Shown here: in pieces, positions 25,682 through 34,742 of the stretch
How the letters are laid out: each line of letters starts with the position of its first letter
How positions within the stretch are numbered: the first letter of the stretch is position 1
From: Nocardioides sp. T2.26MG-1
GTDB taxonomy: Bacteria; Actinomycetota; Actinomycetes; Propionibacteriales; Nocardioidaceae
Assembly (NCBI RefSeq): GCF_950101795.1
Contig: NZ_CATNLZ010000036.1
Location: forward strand, 62,001-126,000
DNA length: 64,000 bases
Direction: 5' to 3'
Position numbers and translations under genes: made by a program
The notes under the pieces: model-generated
Databases searched by the model: none
The model's input: the letters and a program-made list of their open reading frames with translations, nothing else
Told to the model about the DNA's origin: nothing

Positions 25682-28140
25682 CAGCTCACTCCCATCGACT
25701 CAAGATGGGTGAGCACACGCTGGTTCAGCTGGTCCGCGGACGACTGTAATTCACCTAGAGTCGATGCGTACCGACGGCCGAGCGCACTCAAGCGGCCGAC
25801 GAGCGTCGACGTGAGGCCTGTTACCTCTTCCTCAACCAGGGCGACGGCCGACGCGTACCACTTGTCTTCGAGCACAAGTGTCTTGACGTCGTCCTCACTG
25901 AGCTCGCCGTACCTCATAATTGTGGCGAGTGCCAAAGCCTCCTGCGCCTCCTTGAGCGCCTTCTTCGCGGCGGTCTCGGCCTTGAAGAGCTCTATGACCT
26001 TCTTCAGCGCCTCGACTTCATCTGCATCGGCGTCTTCGCGCTTTGCTGCGCGAAGACGCTCGTTGGCGAGCTTCTGGGTCACCTTGCCCTCATCGTCAGC
26101 CGCGTCGAAGAGCAGACCGCCCTCCGAGACGTGCTCCTCGGCGAAGTCGGCGATCGTCTGGGTGGCCGTCTCGACGTCCAGTTCGATCTTCTCGATCCCG
26201 GCCTTCTCAGCGCTGAAGTAGCGGTCGATGATCAGGTGTGGAGGAATGAGGTCCATCACCCATCGCTTGGCCTTAGCACCGGTGCCAAAGACGATGTGTG
26301 CGTCCTCGTACTTCGGCTTGCCGGCGCTCGTCGTACCGACGATGCGGGCCTCTCGTGGACGGGACGCCTCGACCCAGCCCTCGCCGACGACCATCGTCAC
26401 GTCGTCGTGCATGACGGAGTTCCAGTACTGCATCAGACGTTCGTAGACGCCGTACTCGTCGATGAGCGGCCGCTTGATGAAGCGAACGAGTAGGTCTTCC
26501 GAGATGTTGTCGATCAGGTCGACCGGGCGAGTGCTCGCGGTGATCAACTCCAGCCGCTCGCGGTGGTTCGTCCACCACCGAGCGATCTGGTCGGCGACAT
26601 CGTCCGCAAAGCCCTGGTACTCCGAAGAGCCCGTGATCTCTGCGCGCACGTCGCCCGGTTCGACAGCCAGCTCGGAGTAGCCAGCTCGAAGCGGCCTAAA
26701 CAGCGACGAGCGAAGCGACGGGAACGCCTCCCAGTACGCGGCCAACTCGTCCAAGTCGCGGTCCGGGATGCCGCCATTGAGGTGCGCGTCGAGGTCCTGG
26801 ATGTCGTCGGGCTCCGAAGAGTCGATGTAACGCGTGATGTTCAGATTGAAGTCGTTGGCGGCGCTCTGGATCTCGCTCAGCGGCACCATCCGGGAGTAGT
26901 GATCGACGTCGATCTGCTTGGTCACGACGTCGACGATCTTGTGCATGTCTCGCGGTCGCAGGCGGTTCTTGTTGCCGTCCTTCACGAAGCCCTTGCTGGC
27001 GTCGACCATGAAGATGCCCGCCCGCGCCTGAGCGTTCTCCTTGTCCAGGACGAGGATGCAGGCCGGGATGCCCGTTCCGTAGAAGAGGTTGCCGGGCAAT
27101 CCGACGACTGCCTTGATATAGCCGCGCTTCACAAGCTCCGTGCGAATGGTGGCTTCGGCGTTGCCACGGAAGAGAACGCCGTGCGGCAGGATGACGGCCG
27201 CCTTGCCGTTCGACTTGAGGCTCTTAACCATGTGGAGCAAGAAGGCGTAGTCGCCATTCCTCTCCGGCGGGCGACCGAAGCCGTCGAAGCGGCCCCGCTC
27301 GTTGTCAACGCCGTGCGTCCAGGTCTTCACCGAGAACGGCGGATTGGCGACGATGTAGTCGAAGGTCTGAAGTGCGTCGTTCTTGAGGAACTTGGGATCC
27401 GCCAGAGTGTTGCCGTGCCGGATGTCTGCAGTGACGTTCCCGTGCAGGATCATGTTCATTCGCGCGAGCGCCCAGGTGGCGTTGTCCATTTCCTGGCCGT
27501 AGATCGTTAGGCCGTTCGGAGCTGCGTCGGCCACCTTGAGGAGCAGCGACCCGGAGCCGCAGGTCGGGTCATACACAGTGGTGTTGCGGGACGTACCAGG
27601 CTTGATCTCAAGCAGACGCGCGATGACCCGCGAGACCTCGGACGGCGTGTAAAACTGCCCTTTGCTTTTGCCAGACTCAGTCGCGAAGTGACGCATGAGG
27701 TACTCGTAAGCGTCGCCGAGGAGGTCGTCACCCTCTGCTTTGGAGCCGGTGAAGTCCAGCCCTTGGAAGACCCCCAGCAGGCTGCCGAGTCGGTCGACCA
27801 TGGCCTTGCCGTCGCCAAGCTTCGTCGGGTCGTCCCAGTCGGCGTTGTTGATGACGCCCTGCAGGTCGTTGGCTTCGGCCAGAGCACGGATGGCGATGTT
27901 CATCTGCTCGCCGATGTCTGACTTGCCCTTGAGCTTGAGCAGGTCGTCGAACGAGCCGCCGGGCGGGACGTCGATCAGGCTGTCCTGGTCGGCCTTCGCC
28001 TTGTCCGACACGTACTTCACGAAGAGCAGCGTCAAGACGTAGTCCTTGTATTGGGAGGCGTCCATTCCTCCCCGAAGCTCGTCGGCACCGCTCCAGAGGG
28101 AGCTGTACAGATCCGACTTCTTCAGCGCCAACGCCACCAC
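25681..28140 (-). CDS. hsdM: Type I restriction enzyme, modification subunit (long form)
   Basis: The N6-adenine methyltransferase subunit, about 819 residues. An N-terminal helical domain includes LYSSLWSGADELRGGMD. The SAM-binding motif is DPTCGSGSLLLK and the catalytic motif IV is NPPF, followed by GDYAFLLHMVKSL. The GTG at 28140 follows GGACGAGGG and is preferred over an in-frame TTG 13 codons earlier. The protein is about 300 residues longer than common HsdM; the extra C-terminal region is helical and charged. It is the first gene of the seven-gene defence operon. Confidence 0.93.
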   Translation of the reverse strand: MVALALKKSDLYSSLWSGADELRGGMDASQYKDYVLTLLFVKYVSDKAKADQDSLIDVPPGGSFDDLLKLKGKSDIGEQMNIAIRALAEANDLQGVINNADWDDPTKLGDGKAMVDRLGSLLGVFQGLDFTGSKAEGDDLLGDAYEYLMRHFATESGKSKGQFYTPSEVSRVIARLLEIKPGTSRNTTVYDPTCGSGSLLLKVADAAPNGLTIYGQEMDNATWALARMNMILHGNVTADIRHGNTLADPKFLKNDALQTFDYIVANPPFSVKTWTHGVDNERGRFDGFGRPPERNGDYAFLLHMVKSLKSNGKAAVILPHGVLFRGNAEATIRTELVKRGYIKAVVGLPGNLFYGTGIPACILVLDKENAQARAGIFMVDASKGFVKDGNKNRLRPRDMHKIVDVVTKQIDVDHYSRMVPLSEIQSAANDFNLNITRYIDSSEPDDIQDLDAHLNGGIPDRDLDELAAYWEAFPSLRSSLFRPLRAGYSELAVEPGDVRAEITGSSEYQGFADDVADQIARWWTNHRERLELITASTRPVDLIDNISEDLLVRFIKRPLIDEYGVYERLMQYWNSVMHDDVTMVVGEGWVEASRPREARIVGTTSAGKPKYEDAHIVFGTGAKAKRWVMDLIPPHLIIDRYFSAEKAGIEKIELDVETATQTIADFAEEHVSEGGLLFDAADDEGKVTQKLANERLRAAKREDADADEVEALKKVIELFKAETAAKKALKEAQEALALATIMRYGELSEDDVKTLVLEDKWYASAVALVEEEVTGLTSTLVGRLSALGRRYASTLGELQSSADQLNQRVLTHLESMGVS

Positions 28141-28809
28141 TCCAAGCCCTCGTCCGCCCCGCGAGGGTGCAGTTGCCAATGGTCCGACAGTCGTCCGGCT
28201 CGAGCCCTGCCCGAGTCAGCCAAGACGGCCAGGTTCACCCTAGCGACGGGATCCGACAGTTATCGGGACATTGCCATGGCTATATCCGGGAGGGTGGACC
28301 ACGACGCGTACTTGGGAACTTGGTTGGGCCAACGTCTGGTCTCCGCTTACGTTGACAGATGTGAGTCGTTGGCTGCTGGTGCTGCAGCGAACCTCGACCG
28401 AGAGGTGCTGCTTGAGATGCGTGCAGCGCCGCACGGATATGCGCGGCGCAGACTCAAGAAACCGAGAGTCGGAGCCGAGACACCGAGAGAATGGTGCACA
28501 GAGATCCATCGCGGGTTGTCTGGGTGAGCGGGCTGACGTCTCGGACGCGAATCTCAAACGACCCGAGGACGCGTTGCTCCACCTGGCAGGATGGAGCGTC
28601 GGAAGCACACACAGTGTCAACCGGGCCAGCCCCTCGAACAGCTGGCAGCTCCACGTCGGCACCGTCAACTGAAGCCACGAAGGTCCAAGGGGTGGAGTAG
28701 ACCCGTGACCGAGAGCTCTGTTGCGGTGCGCATGTCCCGAGAGGTTGCGCCCGAGCACCCACGCCATACGATCGCGACATCGCCTTTGACGCCAAGGGTC
28801 ACTCATCCA
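28141..28809. other. Gap between hsdM and a membrane-protein gene
   Basis: About 670 bases with no strong coding signal. It must hold the promoter of the defence operon (reading left). Its GC content and codon-position bias fall below those of the flanking genes. The one frame that looks somewhat protein-like, at 28276-28527, is listed separately. Confidence 0.6.
28276..28527 (+). CDS. Possible small protein, 83 residues, divergent from hsdM
   Basis: An ATG frame encoding an amphipathic, plausible sequence (AISGRVDHDAYLGTWL, later AANLDREVLLEMRAAPHG), ending in a basic tail. The frame is open for about 75 codons before the ATG as well. Codon choice is weaker than in neighbours, with several AGA/AGG and A/T-ending codons, and no good ribosome site is seen. 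It could be a small regulator, a remnant or noncoding. I do not recognise it. Confidence 0.3.
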   Translation: MAISGRVDHDAYLGTWLGQRLVSAYVDRCESLAAGAAANLDREVLLEMRAAPHGYARRRLKKPRVGAETPREWCTEIHRGLSG

Positions 28810-29193
28810 TCAAACCGACCGCACCGGTGATCCGTGCATCCGTCGCGCCTGCTTCAGGCGCGAGCTGCCAGTAGCAAGCTCAGCACGACGACGGGCGTGC
28901 GCCCAGCGAAGCGCCTGAAGGAAACTGAGGACCCCGACCTTCAGGGCATCCCACGCAAGGACGAGCACAGCGAGGTTCAGCCAGCCGGGCGCGCCGTTTA
29001 CGACGGCTATGGCGACCAAGTGCATGGCCAGCAACAGGCCGACGGCGATCGCGGCGAGCATGGCGACAGTTCGCCATCGAGGCTCGTGAGAGCGCACACC
29101 CCGGACCAGCAGGTTGGTGGGCGCGAACACGGCGAGATATCGGTGGATCGCCGAGACGGCGAAGAGAACTGGTAGTGCGAGCAGGATCAGCAT
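28810..29193 (-). CDS. Small integral membrane protein of unknown function
   Basis: A 127-residue protein with three or four hydrophobic segments: ILLALPVLFAVSAIHRYLAVF, VAMLAAIAVGLLLAMHLVAIAVV and LNLAVLVLAWDALKVGVLSFL. It has a basic C-terminal tail rich in Arg, Ala and Lys. The ATG at 29193 is preceded by GGAGG at seven bases; the frame reads further upstream without a ribosome site. It follows the relaxase gene by about 100 bases on the same strand and may belong to the same mobile element. No family is recognised. Confidence 0.62.
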   Translation of the reverse strand: MLILLALPVLFAVSAIHRYLAVFAPTNLLVRGVRSHEPRWRTVAMLAAIAVGLLLAMHLVAIAVVNGAPGWLNLAVLVLAWDALKVGVLSFLQALRWAHARRRAELATGSSRLKQARRMHGSPVRSV

Positions 29194-29291
29194 GGGTGCC
29201 TCCGGGGGTTGGGACATCCTCGATACGCCCGCTCGACATCGGCCATGCATGAGCCGGGCGCTCCTGTGGACCCCGGCGGCACTCAGGGCAC

Positions 29292-32200
29292 CTATGGAGC
29301 GGAAACGGGACGAATTTCCACGGACGGCGCCGGCGGGAACGACGGACGTTCATGCATGTTCACCGCAGCGGCGCCGCGGAGGGCCGCGAGGGCGCGCTGG
29401 CGGTCGGCTCGCTGAGCGTCACTTCGGGCTGCCGCTCCTACTGGCAGATCCGAGCTGACTTTGTAGCGGTCACGATACGCGGCGACAGCCGCCGCAGCGT
29501 CAAGCCATCGAACCCTCGCCTTCGATTCGGACGGCATCGGACCGAGCCGGCGGGTCCATGCCTCGCGGCCACTGACAGCGGACTCGGCAAGCGCCCGTGA
29601 GCGGGCCTCGATCAACTCCTTCCGCTCGTGGATCGCCCGGCGATCATCCGCGGACATCGGACCGAGCGGCTCGGGGACGAGCCCGGCGATCAGACGCGGG
29701 CGGAGAAGGCATCCACGAGGTGGAGTCGCAGCCAGCTTGTCGACGCGGTAGCGCAGCACCGCTGCGACGTCATCGGCGTCATCCAGACCGTGCTGGCCCA
29801 CGACTCTTGGCACGAGTTGCTCGAGGTCATGATGGTAGGCCTCGGCGCGACGGAACGCCGCTGCGAGCGGGCCGAAGGCCGTCGACTCGACGACCTGCCT
29901 GTGCTGCTGGGAGGTCAAGCCCGATCGGCTTAGCAATTCGGCGAAGCGATCGCGCTGAGCTTCGGCGGCAATTGTCTCGAGTTCTGCGGCCAGTCGGTCG
30001 ATACCACCGTGGAGCTCGTACTCGGCCTCGATCGTCTGCGTGGCGGAAAGGTTTGCGCCGCTGTGTTGCAGGACGCCGTACAGCACGGTCCTGGCAGTGA
30101 CGTCGTCTGCCAATGGCGTCGAATGGCTATCGTCGGGCTGGTCGATGGCGACGTAAGCGACGTTGGACTCGCGGCCGCGGCTCATGGAGACGTAGAGGTT
30201 CTCCCGGGTTGTGGACGCTGTGACGACGACGTGGGAGGTGTCGACGGTGACGCCCTGGGCCCGGTGTGCGGTGATGGCGTAACCGAGGTCGACGTACTCA
30301 GCGACGTACTCAGCTGGCAGCACCGCCTTGCCCTGACGTCGTGGATCGAGCCGTTCGACCAGCATCGAGCCATCGCGGCGGATGTCGATCACCCGCCAGC
30401 GGTCGCCGTTCTTGACCCAGCCGCCACCGGAGGTCCGAAGAGTGCGTTCGTTGCGCCGGGTGATGACCACATCTCCGACCGAGGCGCTGTGGCCGGCGGC
30501 CAGCGGGATCTCGTGACCATCGGCGGCGCCGTCATGCAGCAGCCGTTCGGCGCGGGCCCGCTCGTTCAGAGTTCGCACGGCGTGGGATGACTCGGTCACG
30601 AGGATGCTGGCCTTGCCGGCGCTGCAGTCCGCACGCCACGCCTCGTAGGCCCGGTCGAGCATCTCGTCGGTCAGCCCTTCGCGGACTCGCTTCTGTCGGA
30701 CGTACGTCGAGATGATCTCGACCTCACCTCGACGAAGGGCGAGGGAGGCGTGCCTCTCCCACTCGTTGACGAAGCGATGGATGTCGGTCAGCTCCGCGGC
30801 GTCGGTACGGCGATCGACCAGGAGCGCGAATGCGCCGCCGGCTTCTACGGACTGAAGTTGATACGGGTCACCGACGAGCAGGGCCTTGGCTTCTGCGGCC
30901 TCCGCGATGCCACTGATCCGGTCGAGCGTCGTCGTTCCCGCGAGCGTGGCCTCGTCGATGATCACCAGCTGCCCGGCGCGGAGATGCGTTCGCCCGCGGT
31001 CATACTCGTGCAGCCACTTGGCCGTGTTGTCACAGGCGACCCCTAGATCGTCGGCCAGGGCCTGGGCAGCTGTCGCCGAGGGCGCCAAACCGATCACGCT
31101 GCCCTGCCCGTGCTCGATGATCCACGCGGCACGAAGAGCGCGCATCGTTGTCGTCTTGCCGGCGCCCGCGGGCCCGACGAGCAGGTCCACCCGTCGACCT
31201 GACGTCGTGATGCTTTCGAGGGCAGCGCGCTGCTGAGAGCTGAGTCGAGCCCGCGAGCGCGTCACCACCCGCCCCAGCGCGATGGGGCGCACGGTCGGTG
31301 CGGTGGTGATTTCCGACCAGTTCAGGAGTCGTGCTTCTGCCTCGATGATCGCGGTCGACGAGTACTTGGCCGCGTGCCGCGGTCGGAAGACGCTCGTGCC
31401 GTCTTCGCGTTGGAAGCGAATCGGACTGATCGCCAACTCAGGCGGAGTCAGCGACACAGACTGACCCTGAGCTGCGTCGACCACCATGGAAACGACCACC
31501 TCCCGGTCCGAGGTGTTTGCGAACCGGAAGTCCATCGTCTGCCTCGACGCCTCGGCCATGAGATTCCAGTGGTTCCACACTGCCCTCTTCACCTCGACCG
31601 CGGCCACGACGTCAGCGCCGATCGCCTCGATCGCTGCCAGGGGAATGTCGTCAGCGGTGAGCGGCGTCCCGCCCACACCAAGGAGCGTTGCCACCCACGC
31701 GGTCGCGTCGGCGCCCAGTCGCTCAGATGCGCGACGCCGCCACTCTGCGGTCAGGTCAGCGAGCGACCGCAGCTCCTTGGGTGGCCGTGTCGCCAATGTC
31801 GCCTGGGCGCGCAGCTCCACGATGGTCTTGGGCGAGGGCATCCGACCGTGCCCTGCGACGTACTCGGCGATCAGCTCGTCTTTCTTGAGCTCGATCTCGC
31901 GGGTGCGGCTCGAGAACTCCCCGATGAGCTCCTCGCTGATGCCGGCGATCTCCCACTGCGGGTTGCGGTCGGCGCCGCGTTGGCGAAGTTCCCAGTCGAC
32001 GCCGATGTCCCGGCTGAGTCGGTCGGCCAGCAGGGCGTTGTAGTGCGCTGACAATCCCGTGACGGAGGAGAACACCGAGCGGCCGTCGAGGCTGCGCCAT
32101 CGCCCGTCCATCACGGTCAGCACCTTGTTGGACACCACCACGTGCGTGTGGAGCTGTGGATCTCCGGCGCGCGAGTCGAAGTGGTCGTAGGCAACGGCGG

Positions 32201-32822
32201 CGACTCCTTCGACGCTGACTTGAGCAACGGCGCCGTCCCTGTCGGAGATGCCCGCCCGAGTCGCGGCCACCTCCCGCTCGAAGAACGCGATGACGTCGGC
32301 GACGGCGGCGTGATGCGCGTTCGCGATCCGCTCCTGGGTGGCCGCGTCGGCAACTGCCCACAGCACCGACACCGACTTCGGGACGCTGAAGGTGAGATCG
32401 AAGCCAGCCACGGCGTGGCGCATGCCGGCGGCAGTCTCCTCGGCTTCGATCCTGCTCGTCTCGGCCGCGCAATCCTCCTGGGTCATCTCCGGATCGAGAG
32501 CCGCCACTCGCTCGTTGATGCGGTCCGCCAGACGCTTGTACGTCGGGTACGCCCGCCCGAGCTGATCCCCCGTGATCGGGTCTCGGCCCATGCCGATCAG
32601 CAGCGCAAGCTGCTCCTCGGTCACCTGCATCCCCGCGACGAGCTGGCCGTTCCCAAAGGCCCGGACTCCCGAGCCGAGCCAGCGACCAGGCGGCGTACCG
32701 ACCTCGGAGTAGTAGCGGGTGAGTGGCGTCGATAGGGCTCTGCCGCCATCGCCGGCCGCAACGCTGCGCAGCAGGTAGTGGTAGCCGCTGCCCGCGGACA
32801 TCCGGCGCAGCGAGACCGTCAC
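29292..32822 (-). CDS. MobF-family conjugative relaxase/helicase (TraA/TrwC-like)
   Basis: A 1176-residue relaxase that nicks one strand at an origin of transfer, stays bound to its 5' end and unwinds the DNA. The N-terminal TrwC domain has the paired tyrosines in TRYYSEVG, then PPGRWLGSG, FSVPKSVSVLWA, and the metal-binding histidines in FDSRAGDPQLHTHVVV. The helicase part has Walker A VGPAGAGKTTTM, DEATLAGT and the C-terminal GYAITAHRAQGVT with LYVSMSRGR. It starts with a GTG at 32822. No coupling protein or integrase is in the window, so the element could be mobilisable or partial. Confidence 0.93.
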   Translation of the reverse strand: MTVSLRRMSAGSGYHYLLRSVAAGDGGRALSTPLTRYYSEVGTPPGRWLGSGVRAFGNGQLVAGMQVTEEQLALLIGMGRDPITGDQLGRAYPTYKRLADRINERVAALDPEMTQEDCAAETSRIEAEETAAGMRHAVAGFDLTFSVPKSVSVLWAVADAATQERIANAHHAAVADVIAFFEREVAATRAGISDRDGAVAQVSVEGVAAVAYDHFDSRAGDPQLHTHVVVSNKVLTVMDGRWRSLDGRSVFSSVTGLSAHYNALLADRLSRDIGVDWELRQRGADRNPQWEIAGISEELIGEFSSRTREIELKKDELIAEYVAGHGRMPSPKTIVELRAQATLATRPPKELRSLADLTAEWRRRASERLGADATAWVATLLGVGGTPLTADDIPLAAIEAIGADVVAAVEVKRAVWNHWNLMAEASRQTMDFRFANTSDREVVVSMVVDAAQGQSVSLTPPELAISPIRFQREDGTSVFRPRHAAKYSSTAIIEAEARLLNWSEITTAPTVRPIALGRVVTRSRARLSSQQRAALESITTSGRRVDLLVGPAGAGKTTTMRALRAAWIIEHGQGSVIGLAPSATAAQALADDLGVACDNTAKWLHEYDRGRTHLRAGQLVIIDEATLAGTTTLDRISGIAEAAEAKALLVGDPYQLQSVEAGGAFALLVDRRTDAAELTDIHRFVNEWERHASLALRRGEVEIISTYVRQKRVREGLTDEMLDRAYEAWRADCSAGKASILVTESSHAVRTLNERARAERLLHDGAADGHEIPLAAGHSASVGDVVITRRNERTLRTSGGGWVKNGDRWRVIDIRRDGSMLVERLDPRRQGKAVLPAEYVAEYVDLGYAITAHRAQGVTVDTSHVVVTASTTRENLYVSMSRGRESNVAYVAIDQPDDSHSTPLADDVTARTVLYGVLQHSGANLSATQTIEAEYELHGGIDRLAAELETIAAEAQRDRFAELLSRSGLTSQQHRQVVESTAFGPLAAAFRRAEAYHHDLEQLVPRVVGQHGLDDADDVAAVLRYRVDKLAATPPRGCLLRPRLIAGLVPEPLGPMSADDRRAIHERKELIEARSRALAESAVSGREAWTRRLGPMPSESKARVRWLDAAAAVAAYRDRYKVSSDLPVGAAARSDAQRADRQRALAALRGAAAVNMHERPSFPPAPSVEIRPVSAP

Positions 32823-33152
32823 CGCCGATTCCGTTCCACAGCCCTCAGGTGCGCTTCGCCATCCACAGGCCCCTCGATCTGCAAACCGTGTGAAGCCGAA
32901 AGGAGTGGGGTGGAGACACGGGGACGGAGCAGATCGGACGAAGGGGAGGACGGATGAAGGGGCGGGATAGGGCAGGAGACGTGAGTCGGTGGAGCGGACT
33001 GGAGAAGGAGAGGCACCTGAGGATGGAAGGGCTGTGGAAGTTGGCGGGCCAGAAATCAGAAATCGTGACTACGATGAGGCGCAGACGGCGCTCGGGATCC
33101 GTCCGCAGCGGCGTCCGCCTCCTCAGTCACCTGTAGGAGGAACAGGAACCGC
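32823..33152. other. Divergent gap with purine-rich tract, possible oriT/promoters
   Basis: This gap separates the relaxase (leftward) from the pilus operon (rightward). From about 32890 to 33060 the plus strand is almost entirely G and A with repeated GGA/GGAG blocks, unlike any other gap in the window. Relaxases of the MobF family often act on an origin of transfer beside their own gene, so oriT is a reasonable candidate here. No clear nick-site consensus was recognised. Confidence 0.4.
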
Positions 33153-33773
33153 ATGATGAATCGACTCGGGTTGATCTCCTGGGCGACCGGCACAGTGATG
33201 TTGGCCGCGGTTTCCGCATGCGGCGCCAGCGACACCGATCCGCCGCCGACCTCGGAGCCGTCGTCGACGTCGCCGAGTTCACCGACGACGAGCGCCTCGC
33301 CCAGCTCCCCCTCGGATGCGGCGACCGCCGATGCCACCGACGCGGTCCGGAGCTACTTCACGGTTGTCGACCAACTCCGCAGCGACCCAGCGGCTGACCT
33401 CAAGCAGCTGAAGTCCGTCGCGACGAGCGCGCAACTCAACGCCGTCGAGACCCTGATCGGCCGGCAGCGTGACGAGGGCCAGCGGCAGACCGGCGCCACA
33501 GCCATCAACGAGTTGCAGGTCCAGTCGGTGAACCTCGACAACTCCGACCCGAAGGCCGGCAAGGTTCCGACGGTCGTCATCGACGTCTGCTGGGACGTCA
33601 GCAAGGTCGACGTGCTCGACAAGAGAGGCAAGTCGATCGTCTCCCCCGACCGCCGGGACACCGGGTGGACGCGTTACACCGTCGCGAACTACGACTACGC
33701 CGCCGATCCGACCGGCGGCTGGCGCGTGGCGACGGGCCAGGACCTCAAGCAGGCGCCATGCGCGGCATCCTGA
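33153..33773 (+). CDS. Lipoprotein of the pilus operon
   Basis: A 206-residue lipoprotein. The signal ends in a lipobox (LAAVSAC) and is followed by a Ser/Thr/Pro linker of about 40 residues, a typical cell-wall spacer. The rest has an NTF2-like look: AVRSYFTVVDQLRSDPAADL, then TVVIDVCWDVSKVDV, ending in GGWRVATGQD. GGAGGAACAGG precedes the ATG ATG start. It is the first gene of a twelve-gene operon and overlaps the next gene by 16 bases. The specific role is unknown. Confidence 0.8.
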   Translation: MMNRLGLISWATGTVMLAAVSACGASDTDPPPTSEPSSTSPSSPTTSASPSSPSDAATADATDAVRSYFTVVDQLRSDPAADLKQLKSVATSAQLNAVETLIGRQRDEGQRQTGATAINELQVQSVNLDNSDPKAGKVPTVVIDVCWDVSKVDVLDKRGKSIVSPDRRDTGWTRYTVANYDYAADPTGGWRVATGQDLKQAPCAAS

Positions 33774-34717
33774 TTCGCCTCCTCCTATCTGGGCTGTCCG
33801 CCGCCAGCCTCTCCGTTCTCGTCAACGCCCCGTCATACGCCGACACCGTGTGCTCGCAGACCGACCCAGCGACGGGCGAGTGCCTCATCTGGATCGAGGT
33901 ACCGGGCACGCCAGGTACGCCCGGTGAGCCAGGCGACGACGGGCCACCGGACACCGGCAGCGGAGCCGCCTGCTACTGGGATGGCACCAGCCAAGGCATC
34001 ACGAAACCTCCGCCCGGGCCTGTGCCCTGCTCATCGCCAGCCGGCTACTGGTCGAACAGCTACCACTGCTACATCAGTCCGGTCGAGCCCCAGCCGCCAG
34101 CCGGCGACCCGAGCTGGCAGGGTCACGAGCCCGGCGACGGCGCTGTTTACAACTGCTACCAGCCGCAGACGGGTCTGCTCATCACCATCTGGTCGCAGGA
34201 CCCGCCGCCGAACTCCGGCACGGGACCAACACCGCGCGAGGTGGCGCAGATCGCGATCGAGCAGATGCATCTGTCTGCCATCAACATCGGCATCGCCCCC
34301 GAGCCGGGTCCGGACAGCATCGGCCTGGTCGGCATGCCGGTCTGGATGTGGGCCAAGGACCCGAACGCCCACACCGTTGGCCCGATTACTGAGAGCGCTT
34401 CCGCAGGAGGCATCACGATCACGGCCACCGCAAAGGTCCTCCGCATCACGTGGGACATGGGTGACGGCACCGAGGTCGTCTGCGAGACGGCGGGCACGCC
34501 GTACAAGCCGTCGTACGGGCGGAAGGACTCTCCTGACTGCGGCCACACCTATAAGAAGTCGAGCGCGCAGGAAGCCGATGACTCCTACACAGTCACGGCG
34601 ACGTCGAGCTGGGTCATCACCTGGTCGGGCGCCGGCCAGACGGGGACGATCCGGCTCGACGGCCTCAACCGCTCAACACAGATCCGGATCGGCGAGGCGC
34701 AGGTGCTCGTGAACTGA
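33758..34717 (+). CDS. Secreted protein of the pilus operon
   Basis: A 319-residue exported protein starting at the ATG at 33758, 16 bases inside the previous gene. The signal peptide covers about 30 residues (LIRLLLSGLSAASLSVLV, ending SYADT). A collagen-like stretch PGTPGTPGEPGDDGPPD follows. The C-terminal half contains ITITATAKVLRITWDMGDGTEVVCE and TYTVTATSSWVITW, a PKD-like beta pattern (WDMGDG). Several cysteines may pair outside the cell. Relatives occur beside Tad genes in actinobacteria, as far as I recall; the role is unknown. Confidence 0.75.
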   Translation: MRGILIRLLLSGLSAASLSVLVNAPSYADTVCSQTDPATGECLIWIEVPGTPGTPGEPGDDGPPDTGSGAACYWDGTSQGITKPPPGPVPCSSPAGYWSNSYHCYISPVEPQPPAGDPSWQGHEPGDGAVYNCYQPQTGLLITIWSQDPPPNSGTGPTPREVAQIAIEQMHLSAINIGIAPEPGPDSIGLVGMPVWMWAKDPNAHTVGPITESASAGGITITATAKVLRITWDMGDGTEVVCETAGTPYKPSYGRKDSPDCGHTYKKSSAQEADDSYTVTATSSWVITWSGAGQTGTIRLDGLNRSTQIRIGEAQVLVN

Positions 34718-34742
34718 CGAGCTGCGCGGGAGGTACGACGAA

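Noticed and set aside
28240..28806. Minus-strand frame of 188 codons in the gap before hsdM
   Set aside because: Cys/Ser/Arg-rich text without pattern, no ribosome site, and no consistent codon bias.
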